From Clostridium sp. (GTDB lineage: Bacteria > Bacillota > Clostridia > Clostridiales > Clostridiaceae), in contig NZ_JARHZJ010000042.1 in the NCBI RefSeq assembly GCF_029258205.1, positions 1-64,000 of the forward strand: a DNA stretch of 64,000 nucleotides, in the 5' to 3' direction. Below the pieces are notes generated by a model. The model saw only the letters and a list, made by a program, of their open reading frames with translations, was not told the origin of the DNA and searched no databases. Of the stretch, positions 42,921 to 52,477 are shown in pieces. A program made the position numbers and the translations under genes. The first letter of the stretch is position 1, and the number at the start of each line of letters is the position of its first letter.

Positions 42921-43070
42921 CTAACCCTCTGTATTTCTAATAACTTCTCCAGATTTATTTATATATAATTTTTCTAAAGTTTCAAAAATTCCTTCTTTTT
43001 TTAAACTATTTGAATATATTAACTTCATAATAAATTTTTCAGTTTTATTAATTTTAATATTAGCTAATCC
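42921..43070 (-). pseudogene. C-terminal remnant or very small ORF
   Basis: An open frame of 50 codons (GLANIKINKTEKFIMKLIYS, NSLKKEGIFETLEKLYINKS, GEVIRNTEG, stop 42923-42921) precedes the HRxxH gene by 15 bp. The composition looks protein-like. An ATG at 43028 would give 35 residues but has no clear ribosome binding site. It is probably the tail of a lost upstream gene; family not recognised. Confidence 0.35.
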
Positions 43071-43271
43071 TTAGTTCAAGTAAAAAAATTATTAATTACG
43101 TAGTTAATATCTTATATTTTCAAATTAACTATAGCTAAATAATTAAATAATAATCTAAAAAAGTCACCTAAAAGTATTTTCCACTCTTATATAACTCAAA
43201 TCTGTTTATTATTTTTCTTATTTTATTAAATATAATATAATTAATATTGAATATAGATTAGAGGTGTTTTA

Positions 43272-44183
43272 ATGGAAAATAAAGAACTATTGAAAGAATG
43301 TACTCTTTGCACTAGAAACTGCAAAGTTAATAGATTTAAATCTCTTGGTGTATGTAAGGCTAGTGAAAAAGTTAAGGTAGCTAGAGCAGAACTTCATCAT
43401 TGGGAAGAACCTCCTATTTCCTTTAAGAATGGATCTGGAACAGTATTTTTTTCTCATTGTAATCTTAAATGTGTTTTTTGCCAAAACCATGAAATAAGTC
43501 AAGATTTTAAAGGACTTGAAATATCAATTAAAAGATTAGCAGAAATCTTTTTAGAGCTTCAAGAAAAGGGAGCTGAAAATATAAACTTAGTCACTCCAAC
43601 ACATTATGCAGTTCAAATACTAGAAGCATTAAAAATAGCAAAAGAAAAAGGATTAAATATTCCTATTCTCTATAATACTAATGGCTGTGATAGTTTAGAA
43701 ACAATAAAGCTATTAGATGGTTACATAGATGTATATCTTCCTGATTTTAAATACTTTAAGGATGATTATTCACTTAAATATTCAAAGATAAAAAATTATA
43801 AAGACAATTTAATTCTAGTATTAGATGAAATGTTTAGACAGGTAGGCTCTCCAAAATTTTCAGAGGATGGTAAACTTTTAAGGGGAATGATAATTAGACA
43901 TTTAATGCTTCCAGGTCTTTTATTCGACTCAAAGAAAGTTATAGACACTATATTTTCTAAATTTGGAGATGATGTTTATATAAGCATTATGAATCAATAT
44001 ACTCCTATGAATAAGTCTTGTGATTATCCTGAAATAAATAAGCCTTTAAATCCTAAACATTATGAATCTCTTATAGATTACGCAGCATCTTTAGGAATAA
44101 AAAATGCTTTTATACAAGAAAATGGAACTAACTCAAAAGTCTATGTTCCATCCTTTAAATATGAAGGAGTTATTAAAAAGTAG
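43272..44183 (+). CDS. Radical SAM protein (pyruvate formate-lyase-activase-like, COG1313 type)
   Basis: 303 residues. The radical SAM cluster motif is SHCNLKCVFCQNHEIS (C-x3-C-x2-C). An N-terminal cysteine group, CTLCTRNCKVNRFKSLGVC, probably holds another cluster or metal. VTPTHYAVQILEALKIAKEK and LYNTNGCDSLE follow as in this subfamily. Members are often called PflA-like, but no glycyl-radical enzyme gene is nearby, so the substrate is unknown. GAGGTG precedes the ATG. The gene is convergent with the Crp-like regulator through a shared hairpin. Confidence 0.88.
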   Translation: MENKELLKECTLCTRNCKVNRFKSLGVCKASEKVKVARAELHHWEEPPISFKNGSGTVFFSHCNLKCVFCQNHEISQDFKGLEISIKRLAEIFLELQEKGAENINLVTPTHYAVQILEALKIAKEKGLNIPILYNTNGCDSLETIKLLDGYIDVYLPDFKYFKDDYSLKYSKIKNYKDNLILVLDEMFRQVGSPKFSEDGKLLRGMIIRHLMLPGLLFDSKKVIDTIFSKFGDDVYISIMNQYTPMNKSCDYPEINKPLNPKHYESLIDYAASLGIKNAFIQENGTNSKVYVPSFKYEGVIKK

Positions 44184-44199
44184 ATTTTTTTAATAAAGT

Positions 44200-44262
44200 A
44201 CTATCTAAAATGATTTCATAAGAAATAAGTATTTCCTATGAAATCATTTTAGATAGTTTTTC
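44200..44262. terminator. Long bidirectional terminator overlapping the Crp gene end
   Basis: ACTATCTAAAATGATTTCAT and its complement (44200-44257) form a stem of more than 20 bp, then TTTTTCT. The right arm includes the last codons of the Crp/Fnr gene (stop at 44238-44236). Confidence 0.9.
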
Positions 44263-44946
44263 TATATCTTTTATTATTAGAGATTTATTACCTCTAATTT
44301 CTATTAATCCTTCATGCTCAAATATAGAAAGTTTTCTACTCATAGTTTCTCTAGTTATACCACAATAATTTGCCATATCTTCTCTATTAATTGGTAAATC
44401 AATAAATATTTCTCCATTTTCTATTTTCCCATATTTTTTCTTAAATTCTTTTAACATATATGCTATTCTTACTCTAACATCATTAGTTACTAGTTTATTG
44501 GCAAATTCTTCAGTCTCCTTTAAACGATTAGTTAAAGATTTCAAAACAATAATTGCTATTCTAGGATTTTCTTCTAAAATACTATGAATTTTATCCTTAT
44601 CTATAGTACAGACTATAACCTCATTTAAAGCAATAGCATTAAATGAAATTCCTTCATCATTATTAAAGAGACTTGTCTCTCCAAAATAGTCTCCCACAGA
44701 GAATATGTGGATTATTTGTTCTTTTCCACCCTTGGTCAATTTTGATATCTTTACACTTCCCTTACTTATTATAAATAGCTTAGAAAGCTTTTCACCTTCA
44801 TAACATATATATTCTCCTTTATTAAAATGAAAACATGTCACTCCAGTAGCTAATTTATTAAATTCTTCTTCTGTTAAATCCTTAAATATAGTAACCTCCT
44901 TGTTGCATAAACAACTTTTATAGCCATTGCAATCACATTTTTTCAT
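44236..44946 (-). CDS. Crp/Fnr-family transcription regulator with N-terminal cysteines
   Basis: 236 residues. N-terminal CDCNGYKSCLC (Cys4, 6, 12, 14) precedes a cyclic-nucleotide-binding-like barrel (FHFNKGEYICYEGEKLSKLFI, GDYFGETSLF) and a C-terminal Crp-type helix-turn-helix (NREDMANYCGITRETMSRKLSIF). The cysteine group, as in FNR and related clostridial proteins, may hold an Fe-S cluster or sense redox/NO; this is inference. GGAGAG precedes the ATG. Its targets are not shown by context. Confidence 0.88.
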   Translation of the reverse strand: MKKCDCNGYKSCLCNKEVTIFKDLTEEEFNKLATGVTCFHFNKGEYICYEGEKLSKLFIISKGSVKISKLTKGGKEQIIHIFSVGDYFGETSLFNNDEGISFNAIALNEVIVCTIDKDKIHSILEENPRIAIIVLKSLTNRLKETEEFANKLVTNDVRVRIAYMLKEFKKKYGKIENGEIFIDLPINREDMANYCGITRETMSRKLSIFEHEGLIEIRGNKSLIIKDIEKLSKMIS

Positions 44947-45146
44947 AGCTCTCTCCTAACTTTTTATTTATAATCCTATACCTTTATTATTAATTATAAT
45001 ATATTTATTAATATTTTTTCACTATTAATTAATTTATTTTAATACTTGTTTATTTCCTAACCTATACTTACGATATATTTGTATTAAAATATTTTAACAC
45101 TAAAAATATTTGTTTTTCTAATTTTCAGACAGAAAGGATAATTTCT

Positions 45147-45464
45147 ATGAATATAAAAACAATTACAATTGGAAATTTAACAGCTAGATTACATATTATA
45201 CAATGAGAAATTGAAATTTTTGTGTCCCTTTCAAATTTAGCTAGTGCTGTAACAAAAGCTGTAGGACATTTAGATTTACTAGGGAATTACTTTAAGATGA
45301 AAATAAAAAGTTTGATTCAACAATACTTGATATAATAAAAAAACTTATATTCACGAATATAAAATGGACTTATTTTTTGTGGCGAAAATGCCTCAAAAAT
45401 AGATAAAATAGTATCTGTAGAGACAATTATGAATGAATTAGAAAAAGATTTATTAGAATCATAA
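45147..45464 (+). pseudogene. Nitronate monooxygenase/FabK-type flavoprotein, heavily deleted
   Basis: Reads MNIKTITIGNLTARLHIIQ, stop TGA, then EIEIFVSLSNLASAVTKAVG. This is the N-terminus of a nitronate monooxygenase or enoyl-ACP reductase II (normally IKIGNLTAKLPIIQGGMGVG...LASAVANEGG). After a jump the end reads CGENASKIDKIVSVETIMNE, LEKDLLES and stop 45462-45464, the usual C-terminus. Roughly two thirds of the gene is missing, with a stop and frameshifts in what remains. Confidence 0.85.
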
Positions 45465-45467
45465 AAT

Positions 45468-45530
45468 AATCTGTATAAAAGAGTATAAATACTAATTAAT
45501 AGTTTAAAACCACTCTTTTATACAGATTTT
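45468..45530. terminator. Hairpin between the FabK-like relic and truA
   Basis: AATCTGTATAAAAGAGT (45468-45484) pairs perfectly with ACTCTTTTATACAGATT (45512-45528) around a 27-nt loop, then TTTT. Confidence 0.85.
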
Positions 45531-45532
45531 AT

Positions 45533-46279
45533 TTAATAATTTAATTCTAAAAGACAAAGTCCATAAGATGGTGCTTTATTTGAAGCTTTTGATCTTTCCT
45601 TCGCTTCAAGTATATCATTTATATATTGTGGTTCAAATTTTCCAAGTCCCACATCTACCAAAGTTCCTACTATTATTCTAACCATATTTAGCAAAAAGCC
45701 ATTTCCATTTATTTTTATACTTAATATATTATTATTTTCATGAAATTTAATACTATTTACGGTTCTTAAAGTTGATTTATTCTTTGACTTTAAACTTGTA
45801 AAACTCTTAAAGTCATGAGTACCTAATAAATATTTTGACCCTTCTTCCATTGCTTTTAAATTCAACTTTTCTTCAACATGCCATGCATATTTTCTTAAAA
45901 ATACATCTTTGAACTTATTATTATCAATGGTATATTCATAAGTTTTAGACTTAACATTAAATCTAGCATGAAATCTTTCACTTGCTTCTTTTATTCCCTT
46001 TACTCTTATATCATCAGGTAAATATTCGTTTATGTACTCAATAATTTGTTCTAAAGTCATAATAGAATTTGTTTTAAAATTTGCTACATAATTTTTTGCA
46101 TGTACACCACTATCAGTTCTTCCACAACCAATTAGTTGAATCTCTTCATTAGTCATTTTAGTTAGTACTTTTTCTAATTTATCTTGAACCGTAGAAACAT
46201 TACTTCCCTTTTGGTTTTGCTTTTGCCATCCCTTGTACTTGCTACCATCATAATCTAAAGTAATTTTTATATTTCTCAT
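45533..46279 (-). CDS. truA: tRNA pseudouridine(38-40) synthase
   Basis: 248 residues, typical TruA length. It isomerises uridines 38-40 in the anticodon arm. [16 protein letters not shown] at the N-terminus, [18 protein letters not shown] with the catalytic aspartate, [12 protein letters not shown] and [17 protein letters not shown] follow. AAAGG precedes the ATG. It shares the bidirectional hairpin at 45468-45530. Confidence 0.96.
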   Translation of the reverse strand: MRNIKITLDYDGSKYKGWQKQNQKGSNVSTVQDKLEKVLTKMTNEEIQLIGCGRTDSGVHAKNYVANFKTNSIMTLEQIIEYINEYLPDDIRVKGIKEASERFHARFNVKSKTYEYTIDNNKFKDVFLRKYAWHVEEKLNLKAMEEGSKYLLGTHDFKSFTSLKSKNKSTLRTVNSIKFHENNNILSIKINGNGFLLNMVRIIVGTLVDVGLGKFEPQYINDILEAKERSKASNKAPSYGLCLLELNY

Positions 46280-46483
46280 TTTAATTTCCTTTCAAAAATA
46301 ATCTAAATATATAAATTTAAATTTTATTTTAATACTTAATCTAAGTTTTAATGTAACATGTTAAAATTGTACTATCAATTTAAATATCTGACAATAAATT
46401 TAATTTTATTCTAAAATTTTCAGTCTTTTAATTTTTTATTTTTTATTATAATATAATTAAATAAACATTAAGAGGTGATTTTT

Positions 46484-47218
46484 ATGAAAACCATGCAAAA
46501 ATTATTAAGCAAAACTAGACAAGCTATAAAAGAATATAACCTTATTGAAGATGGTGATAAAATAGCCGTAGGACTTTCTGGTGGGAAGGATAGTCTAACA
46601 CTTTTACATATATTAAAAAACTACCAAAGATTCTCCCCTGAAAAATTTGAATTAATAGCTATAACTTTAAATCCTGGAGGAGTTGACAATAGTCCATTAC
46701 ATAATCTTTGTAAAAATATCAATGTTCCTTTTTATGAAATTCAAACAGATATCAAAGAAATAGTCTTTGATATAAAGAAAGAAAAAAACCCATGTTCTTT
46801 ATGTGCTAACCTTAGGAGAGGCGCATTAAATGATAATGCTCAAAAGCTTGGATGTAACAAGGTTGCCTTAGGTCATCATAAAGATGATGCCTTGGAAACT
46901 CTTATGCTTTCCATAAGTTATGAAGGAAGAATAAATTGCTTCTCTCCTAAAAGTTTTATGCATAAAAACAATCTAACTCTTATAAGACCTATGGTATTTA
47001 TTGAGGAAAGTCAAATAAGAAAGGCAGCATCAGAATATAATTTTCCAATAATAAAAAATCCTTGTCCTGCAGACGGTAAAACCAAAAGAGAAGATATGAA
47101 AAATCTTATTAGAAATTTAGATAAAACTATGCCTGGTTTTAAGAAAAATTTATTTAAATCCTTAACTAATACAAATCAAATGTTTGTATGGGATAAAGAA
47201 ACTGTTAGAAACATGTAA
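46484..47218 (+). CDS. TtcA-like tRNA sulfurtransferase (PP-loop ATPase)
   Basis: 244 residues from ATG 46484, which has AGAGGTGAT upstream (the GTG at 46475 lies inside that site). PP-loop GLSGGKDSLTLLHIL; the CxxC pair in NPCSLCANLRRGALN; a further ALGHHKDDALETLML; and NPCPADGKTKRE. This is the TtcA/TilS-like group that thiolates tRNA C32 or lysidinylates C34; the CxxC and length favour TtcA. Convergent with the histidine kinase gene through a palindromic hairpin. Confidence 0.9.
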   Translation: MKTMQKLLSKTRQAIKEYNLIEDGDKIAVGLSGGKDSLTLLHILKNYQRFSPEKFELIAITLNPGGVDNSPLHNLCKNINVPFYEIQTDIKEIVFDIKKEKNPCSLCANLRRGALNDNAQKLGCNKVALGHHKDDALETLMLSISYEGRINCFSPKSFMHKNNLTLIRPMVFIEESQIRKAASEYNFPIIKNPCPADGKTKREDMKNLIRNLDKTMPGFKKNLFKSLTNTNQMFVWDKETVRNM

Positions 47219-47220
47219 AA

Positions 47221-47242
47221 AGCTGTATCAATTGATACAGCT
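47221..47242 (-). repeat. Perfect 22-bp palindrome / terminator (TGTATCA family)
   Basis: Half-site AGCTGTATCAA with its exact inverted copy, no loop, between two convergent genes. The minus strand continues TTTTT, so it can end the kinase transcript. It carries the TGTATCA core of the larger hairpin repeats in this window. Confidence 0.8.
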
Positions 47243-47249
47243 TCTCTTT

Positions 47250-49127
47250 CTAAAGGCTATCAATGTCTGATAACTCTATTTTGTAAAGTTCTTCTCCGTG
47301 ATTTTCTGCACAAGATGTTAAAGCTATCTCCTCATATAAAGCCTCAGTTTCAACTATTTTAATAGGCATTTTTATTATAACTTCTGTTCCTTCTCCTAAT
47401 TCACTATTAACTTCTATTTCTCCACCATTAATTTTTATAAGTTCATTAGCTATAAATAACCCTATTCCACTTCCTTCATTAATTTTAGTTAGTCTATTAT
47501 TTATTTTTTTAAATCTATCAAAAAGTAAGCCCATTTTATCCTTTGGTATTCCTACTCCCGTATCCTTAATACTTATGTTTACATACTTTTCATCAAAACT
47601 CATATAGACATCTATCTTACCATTTTCTCGATTAAATTTTATAGAATTTGATAAAATATTTAATAATACTCTTTCTAAATGGTTTAAATCAAAAGCAATT
47701 ATTTTTTCTTCCTCTTCTGTATCAAAGGTTATAGACATTTTATTTTTTTCAGCAAATTTACATATAGACATAGTTATATCTTCCACACAACTTACTATAT
47801 CATGATTTTTAATATTAATATAAAAAAATCCAGCTTCTAATTTTGTGCTATCTATTAAATTATTTATTAACTTTAATAATCTAAAAACATTCTGTTGAGC
47901 CACTTTTATATAATTAATATAACTATTTTCCTCTTCTCCATCTATATGATTTTTTAATTTTAATTCCAAAACTTGAAGTGCACTATATATTAAATTTACA
48001 GGTGTCTTAAATTCATGAGATATGTTTGCAAAAAACTCCATTCTAAGCTTTTCCATCTCATTACTTTTTTCTATAGTGTCTGTAATATCATTTATAACTA
48101 TAATTCTTCTTATAGATTCACCATTTTCATTTTTTATTGAGTTTGCCCTAAATAAAGCAGTTCTAACTTCATTATCTGCTCTAACAATTCTAGCTTTCTC
48201 CATAAAAAAATTTTCAAAATCAATATTAGTAAATTTATGCCTATCTTCAGGATGAATTCTATCTAATTTTACAATCATACTTTTTTCCTTATACAATTCT
48301 TTACAATTTAATCCATATAACTTTTCAAAAGCATGGTTTACATAAATAGTTTTTTCTCCTTCTTTTATAATTACAACATCATCTAAGTAATTAAGAACTT
48401 CAAAAAACATCTTATCATTTTTCTTTAGTCTATACTCTATAGCTTTTTTATAAGAAATATCTCTTGTTAGACCAATTATCCCCTTAATTTCATTATTTTC
48501 ATCAAAATATGGTGATTTTATAGTCTCCTCTAAATAATCCTCTTCACTTTCAAATCCCCATTCTTCGCCATAAACTTTCTTTTTTCTTGAATTAATAACT
48601 TCTTTATCTGTTTTGATAAACTTTTCCACCTTACGTGGCTCATCAAAAAATATATCTTTATCAGTTTTTCCAATTATATATTTTTTCTTAATTCCAACTT
48701 TATTTTCAAATGCATTATTACAATTTATATACCTTCCATTGATATCCTTTAAAAATACATAATCTGTTAAAGAATCTAAAAATAGATCTAACATGTCTCT
48801 TTCTTTTTTTAAATTAATTTCTATTTTGTTATAATTTTTTAATAGACATTCATTAAACCAAATAATCACATGGTCATCATTAAGCAACTTCAAACTAAGA
48901 TTTTTCTTTAAATCTTTATAATATACTCCTCCATCAATATTAATTGCACTAAATATAGTATTAAAATCTATATCATTACCTAGTACTTCACTCAATAACT
49001 TACTATTAAATTCTTTTATACTAGACTTAATCACAAATAAATCACTAAAATCTTTATTATCTAGCTTCCCATAAATATAATCCATAGGACATGATTCTAA
49101 TATTTCTTCAAAATTAAAATCTCTCAT
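47250..49127 (-). CDS. Orphan PAS-domain sensor histidine kinase
   Basis: 625 residues without membrane segments, so cytoplasmic. PAS-type regions: an N-terminal one about 1-95, a second about 112-225 (LFLDSLTDYVFLKDINGRYI, GIIGLTRDIS), and a third about 240-355 (YLDDVVIIKEGEKTIYVNHA, IVINDITD). Then HisKA with FFANISHEFKTPVNLI (phospho-His) and HATPase (LLNILSNSIKFN, DTGVGIP, GSGIGLFIANELI). No response regulator is adjacent. Such orphan kinases in clostridia often act on Spo0A; that role is inference. The C-terminal 40 residues past the ATPase are unusual. GGGGAG precedes the ATG. Confidence 0.9.
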   Translation of the reverse strand: MRDFNFEEILESCPMDYIYGKLDNKDFSDLFVIKSSIKEFNSKLLSEVLGNDIDFNTIFSAINIDGGVYYKDLKKNLSLKLLNDDHVIIWFNECLLKNYNKIEINLKKERDMLDLFLDSLTDYVFLKDINGRYINCNNAFENKVGIKKKYIIGKTDKDIFFDEPRKVEKFIKTDKEVINSRKKKVYGEEWGFESEEDYLEETIKSPYFDENNEIKGIIGLTRDISYKKAIEYRLKKNDKMFFEVLNYLDDVVIIKEGEKTIYVNHAFEKLYGLNCKELYKEKSMIVKLDRIHPEDRHKFTNIDFENFFMEKARIVRADNEVRTALFRANSIKNENGESIRRIIVINDITDTIEKSNEMEKLRMEFFANISHEFKTPVNLIYSALQVLELKLKNHIDGEEENSYINYIKVAQQNVFRLLKLINNLIDSTKLEAGFFYINIKNHDIVSCVEDITMSICKFAEKNKMSITFDTEEEEKIIAFDLNHLERVLLNILSNSIKFNRENGKIDVYMSFDEKYVNISIKDTGVGIPKDKMGLLFDRFKKINNRLTKINEGSGIGLFIANELIKINGGEIEVNSELGEGTEVIIKMPIKIVETEALYEEIALTSCAENHGEELYKIELSDIDSL

Positions 49128-49517
49128 ATAATATAACTCCCCTTTAAGTTATTAAAATCAATTATTTTCAATTTAAAGCATTATTTACCTTATTTAATTT
49201 TTATTATATTCATTTTAACATTTTAAAACAATACATTAAATTTATTTTAATTATGTAAAAATATGAGAACTATATATTTTCTACATCAAATTCCAAATTA
49301 AGTCAAGTGTAAATCATTTCATTTAAAGACAATTAATAGTATGCATATGTTTGTTTGATCACTTATTCATTATTTTAATAAACTTTTCGAATTTTACCAT
49401 CAAATTACAAAATAGTATAATTAAAATAATATACAATTATTTTAATTATTAAAATTTAATTCTTAATATTAATAATTGTAAATTTTAACAAAATAAAAAA
49501 TTAACAGGAGGTAAAAA
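49128..49517. other. AT-rich promoter-containing intergenic region
   Basis: Divergent spacing between the kinase and the transporter gene, with an AACAGGAGG ribosome binding site at the right end. I see no riboswitch or clear operator. Confidence 0.5.
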
Positions 49518-51026
49518 ATGAATAAAAAGAAAAGTATTTCATTCCCTACTGCATTTACTGTATTATTTATTGTTTTAATCTTATCAGCTGTTTTAACTTA
49601 TTTGATTCCAGCAGGATCATACTCAAAGTTATCTTATAATGAAGCTGAAAATATGTTTATTGTTACAAATCCTCAAGGGGAAAGCACTAAGGAACCTGCA
49701 ACTCAAAATACCTTAAATGAACTTGGTATAAAAATAGACTTAAGTAAATTTACTGATGGAAGTATAAGCAAACCAATAGCAATACCAAACACTTATGAGA
49801 AGGTTACTCAAAATCCTCAAGGCATTACTCAAATAATACAAGCTCCTATTCAAGGAACTTATGACACTATAGATATAATTATGTTTGTTCTAATAATAGG
49901 TGGAGTAATAGGGGTTTTAAATACAACTGGAGCATTTAACGCTGGAATTGCTAGCCTTTCTAAAATAACTAAAGGAAAAGAATATATACTTATAATATTA
50001 TTATCAATACTTATTTCTCTTGGTGGTACTACTTTTGGATTAGCAGAAGAAACCATTGCTCTTTACCCTATTCTGCTCCCAATATTCTTAGCTTCTGGTT
50101 ATGATGCTATAGTTTGTATCGCTACAATATATATGGGTTCATCCATAGGAACAATGTTTTCAACTGTAAACCCATTCTCTTCAGTAATAGCTTCAACAGC
50201 TGCTGGAATAAGCTTTAAAGAAGGCCTGGATTTTAGAATGATAGGATTAGTTTTAGCTACACTTATAACTATAATTTACATTCTTAGATATGCTAAAAAA
50301 GTTAAAAATGATCCTTCTAAATCCCTTGTATATGATCAAAAAGATGAAATAGACTCTAAATTTCTTCATGAGTCTAATAATGAGGTACCAGTATTTACTT
50401 GGAGACTAAAACTTATGCTTTTGATTTTCGCTGCTTCATTTATAATTTTAGTTTACGGAGTTTCAGCTAAAGGATGGGGATTTATACAAATGACTGCTCT
50501 ATTCCTTGTAGTAGGAATAATTTTAGGATTCCTTTCAGGACTTGGAGAAAAAAAATTTGTTAATAGCTTTATAGCTGGAGCTGCTGATTTAGTAGGAGTT
50601 GCATTGGTTATAGGTGTTGCAAGATCTATAAACTTAATACTTGAAAATGGTAAGATATCAGATACTTTACTTTATGTATCCTCAAATGGAATTCAAGGTA
50701 TGGATAAAAATATATTTATAATATTAATGCTTGTTATATTTATAATCTTAGGATTCTTTATTCCATCTTCATCTGGTCTTGCTGTTTTATCAATTCCAAT
50801 AATGGCACCACTTGCAGATACAGTTGGTTTACCAAGGGATGTTATAGTTAGTGCTTACCAATTTGGTCAAGGATTAATCTCTTTTATAACTCCAACAGGA
50901 TTAATTCTAGCTACCCTTGCTATGGTTGATATAACTTATAATAAATGGCTGAAATTTATTATGCCTTTAATGGGAATTATAGCTGCCTTTGCAGCCTTAC
51001 TATTATTAGTACAAGTACATTTTTAG
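49518..51026 (+). CDS. YfcC-family membrane transporter (C4-dicarboxylate/basic amino acid carrier type)
   Basis: 502 residues, about 12 membrane segments. It begins KKKSISFPTAFTVLFIVLIL and carries the family markers VLIIGGVIGVLNTTGAFNAG, GGTTFGLAEETIALYPILLP, YMGSSIGTMFSTVNPFSSVI and FFIPSSSGLAVLSIPIMAPL, with C-terminal QFGQGLISFITPTGLILATL. The family includes carriers proposed for arginine, peptides or dicarboxylates; the substrate is not evident. GGAGG precedes the ATG; the terminator is at 51035-51066. Confidence 0.88.
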   Translation: MNKKKSISFPTAFTVLFIVLILSAVLTYLIPAGSYSKLSYNEAENMFIVTNPQGESTKEPATQNTLNELGIKIDLSKFTDGSISKPIAIPNTYEKVTQNPQGITQIIQAPIQGTYDTIDIIMFVLIIGGVIGVLNTTGAFNAGIASLSKITKGKEYILIILLSILISLGGTTFGLAEETIALYPILLPIFLASGYDAIVCIATIYMGSSIGTMFSTVNPFSSVIASTAAGISFKEGLDFRMIGLVLATLITIIYILRYAKKVKNDPSKSLVYDQKDEIDSKFLHESNNEVPVFTWRLKLMLLIFAASFIILVYGVSAKGWGFIQMTALFLVVGIILGFLSGLGEKKFVNSFIAGAADLVGVALVIGVARSINLILENGKISDTLLYVSSNGIQGMDKNIFIILMLVIFIILGFFIPSSSGLAVLSIPIMAPLADTVGLPRDVIVSAYQFGQGLISFITPTGLILATLAMVDITYNKWLKFIMPLMGIIAAFAALLLLVQVHF

Positions 51027-51034
51027 AATATTTT

Positions 51035-51066
51035 AAATGCATGGTTTATTTATACCATGCATTTTT
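51035..51066 (+). terminator. Terminator after the YfcC-family gene
   Basis: AAATGCATGGT and ACCATGCATTT pair around an 8-nt loop, then TTATTG with a short T run. Confidence 0.88.
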
Positions 51067-51177
51067 ATTGTAGTAATACTAAATTGTAAAATTTAATCTA
51101 ACTAACACTATAATTTATTGCAAGAATATTATTTAATCTCCTTTGTAATAATAAGTTTATATTATTTAATAAGGAGG

Positions 51178-51747
51178 AATTTTTTGACTTAAAAGCAAAT
51201 TTTGATAAAAACATAAACACTTTGTCTAAATTTTTAAGAGTTGGAAAAAGTTTTAATATAATTGAACGTTCAATAATAATTGGTCATAAAAAAAGCCACA
51301 ATGTACTATATTGATGGTTTTATAAAAGATGAAATAATGGAATTAATAATGAGTGACTTTTTTCCTTAAGTAAAACTGATATGAACTTAATAAAGTCGAC
51401 TAAGAATTTTATGATAAGACAAATTCCTTATGTAGAAGTAGCTAGGAGATATAAATAGATAAAATAGTATCTCAAGTTCTCTGTTAATAGTTACACTAGG
51501 AAGCTTTTCTCAACCAAGTTTGGAACTCAGTTATGCCTTAAAATTTTGGAGAATGATATTACTCATATTAACAAGTTTATTCAATGTAATAGGATTTTTT
51601 GTTGGATTAATAATAGGACTAGTTTTAATTGCAAGTAATAAAACTTTAACTTGGGATTCTTATCTGTATCATCTTATTCCATTTAACTGGAAAGCACTTA
51701 AAGCACTTATCTTTAGAATAAGATTAGTACCTAAGCAAAAAGACTGA
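51178..51747 (+). pseudogene. Spore germination GerA-family receptor subunit, deleted and frameshifted
   Basis: After GGAGGAA the N-terminal part reads DLKANFDKNINTLSKFLRVG, KSFNIIERSIII, then shifts frame to YYIDGFIKDEIMELIMSDFF, and again to KTDMNLIKSTKNFMIRQIPY. These fit the start of GerA/GerKA proteins. A large central deletion removes the rest of the soluble domain and most membrane helices. From about 51466 the sequence resumes as SLLIVTLGSFSQPSLELSYA, LKFWRMILLILTSLFNVIGF and FVGLIIGLVLIASNKTL, ending RLVPKQKD, the GerA C-terminus. No start codon for a functional product. The final 75-codon open frame (from 51520) is part of this relic. Confidence 0.88.
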
Positions 51748-51836
51748 CAGATAACTTTTTATAATCATACTTTAAAAATGAATTTTATGCCTTAAAGAAT
51801 GAAAAAATCATATTATCTTAAAATATAAACTAAAAA

Positions 51837-51875
51837 AACCAAGCTAAAGCTTGGTTGCTAAAGCTTGTTTTTTTA
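51837..51875 (-). terminator. Terminator after the EVE-like gene
   Basis: AACCAAGC (51837-51844) and GCTTGGTT (51849-51856) flank TAAA; on the minus strand seven U's follow. A second AAGCTT-based arm lies beside it. Confidence 0.85.
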
Positions 51876-51892
51876 GTTTATATAATTAACTT

Positions 51893-52360
51893 TTAACTTT
51901 CATCTTTTAATTCGTTAATAAATTCTTGAGCTTTTATTTTTAGTGGACTATCATCTTTAAGCTTTTGTAACCCAATACTTAATCCTTCTCTATCTATTAC
52001 TAAACCATCAGTAGGAATATACCATTTTACTCTTCTACAATGTTGCATAGGCAATTCATCTAGTCCAACTTTGTTAAATATAGGTTCAAATCTATATGGA
52101 CTTGTTACTTTACCAGCTGCTACAATAGTAAAGCTTCCATCTCTTGAATTTATTTGTTTTAAAATAAGTACATCTCCTACCTTAACTTCTTCAGCAAATC
52201 TCTTTATAACTATTCCTTCTTTGCCTAAGATATCATACTCTTCTTTATTATCAAAATAGTCTCCCTTATCTCCAGGGCCAACAATTGCTACTCCTAAATC
52301 AAAGAATATATCTATTAAATTTGTGTTACCTATCTCTGCTGATATTTGCCAATAATTCAT
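51893..52360 (-). CDS. EVE/PUA-like domain protein
   Basis: 155 residues beginning MNYWQISAEIGNTNLIDIFF. The pattern NYWxxSA at the start, a GDVLILKQ strand near residue 63, and VKWYIPTDGLVI later suggest a PUA-like beta barrel of the kind seen in EVE domains or at the front of Mcr-type endonucleases, which bind modified bases. No nuclease domain is attached, and no restriction genes are nearby. Its function is open. Confidence 0.6.
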   Translation of the reverse strand: MNYWQISAEIGNTNLIDIFFDLGVAIVGPGDKGDYFDNKEEYDILGKEGIVIKRFAEEVKVGDVLILKQINSRDGSFTIVAAGKVTSPYRFEPIFNKVGLDELPMQHCRRVKWYIPTDGLVIDREGLSIGLQKLKDDSPLKIKAQEFINELKDES

Positions 52361-52477
52361 AATTATTACCTTCTTTCATCCTCTTAATATAAAAATAAAG
52401 TCATCAACAAAGTAAATATTACTTTATAATATATTATACTCTTTAAATTTATATTTGTTTAGTCTATAAAATCCGTC

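Noticed and set aside
51520-51747. A small 75-residue membrane protein gene
   Set aside because: It is the surviving C-terminus of a decayed GerA-family gene, not an independent gene.
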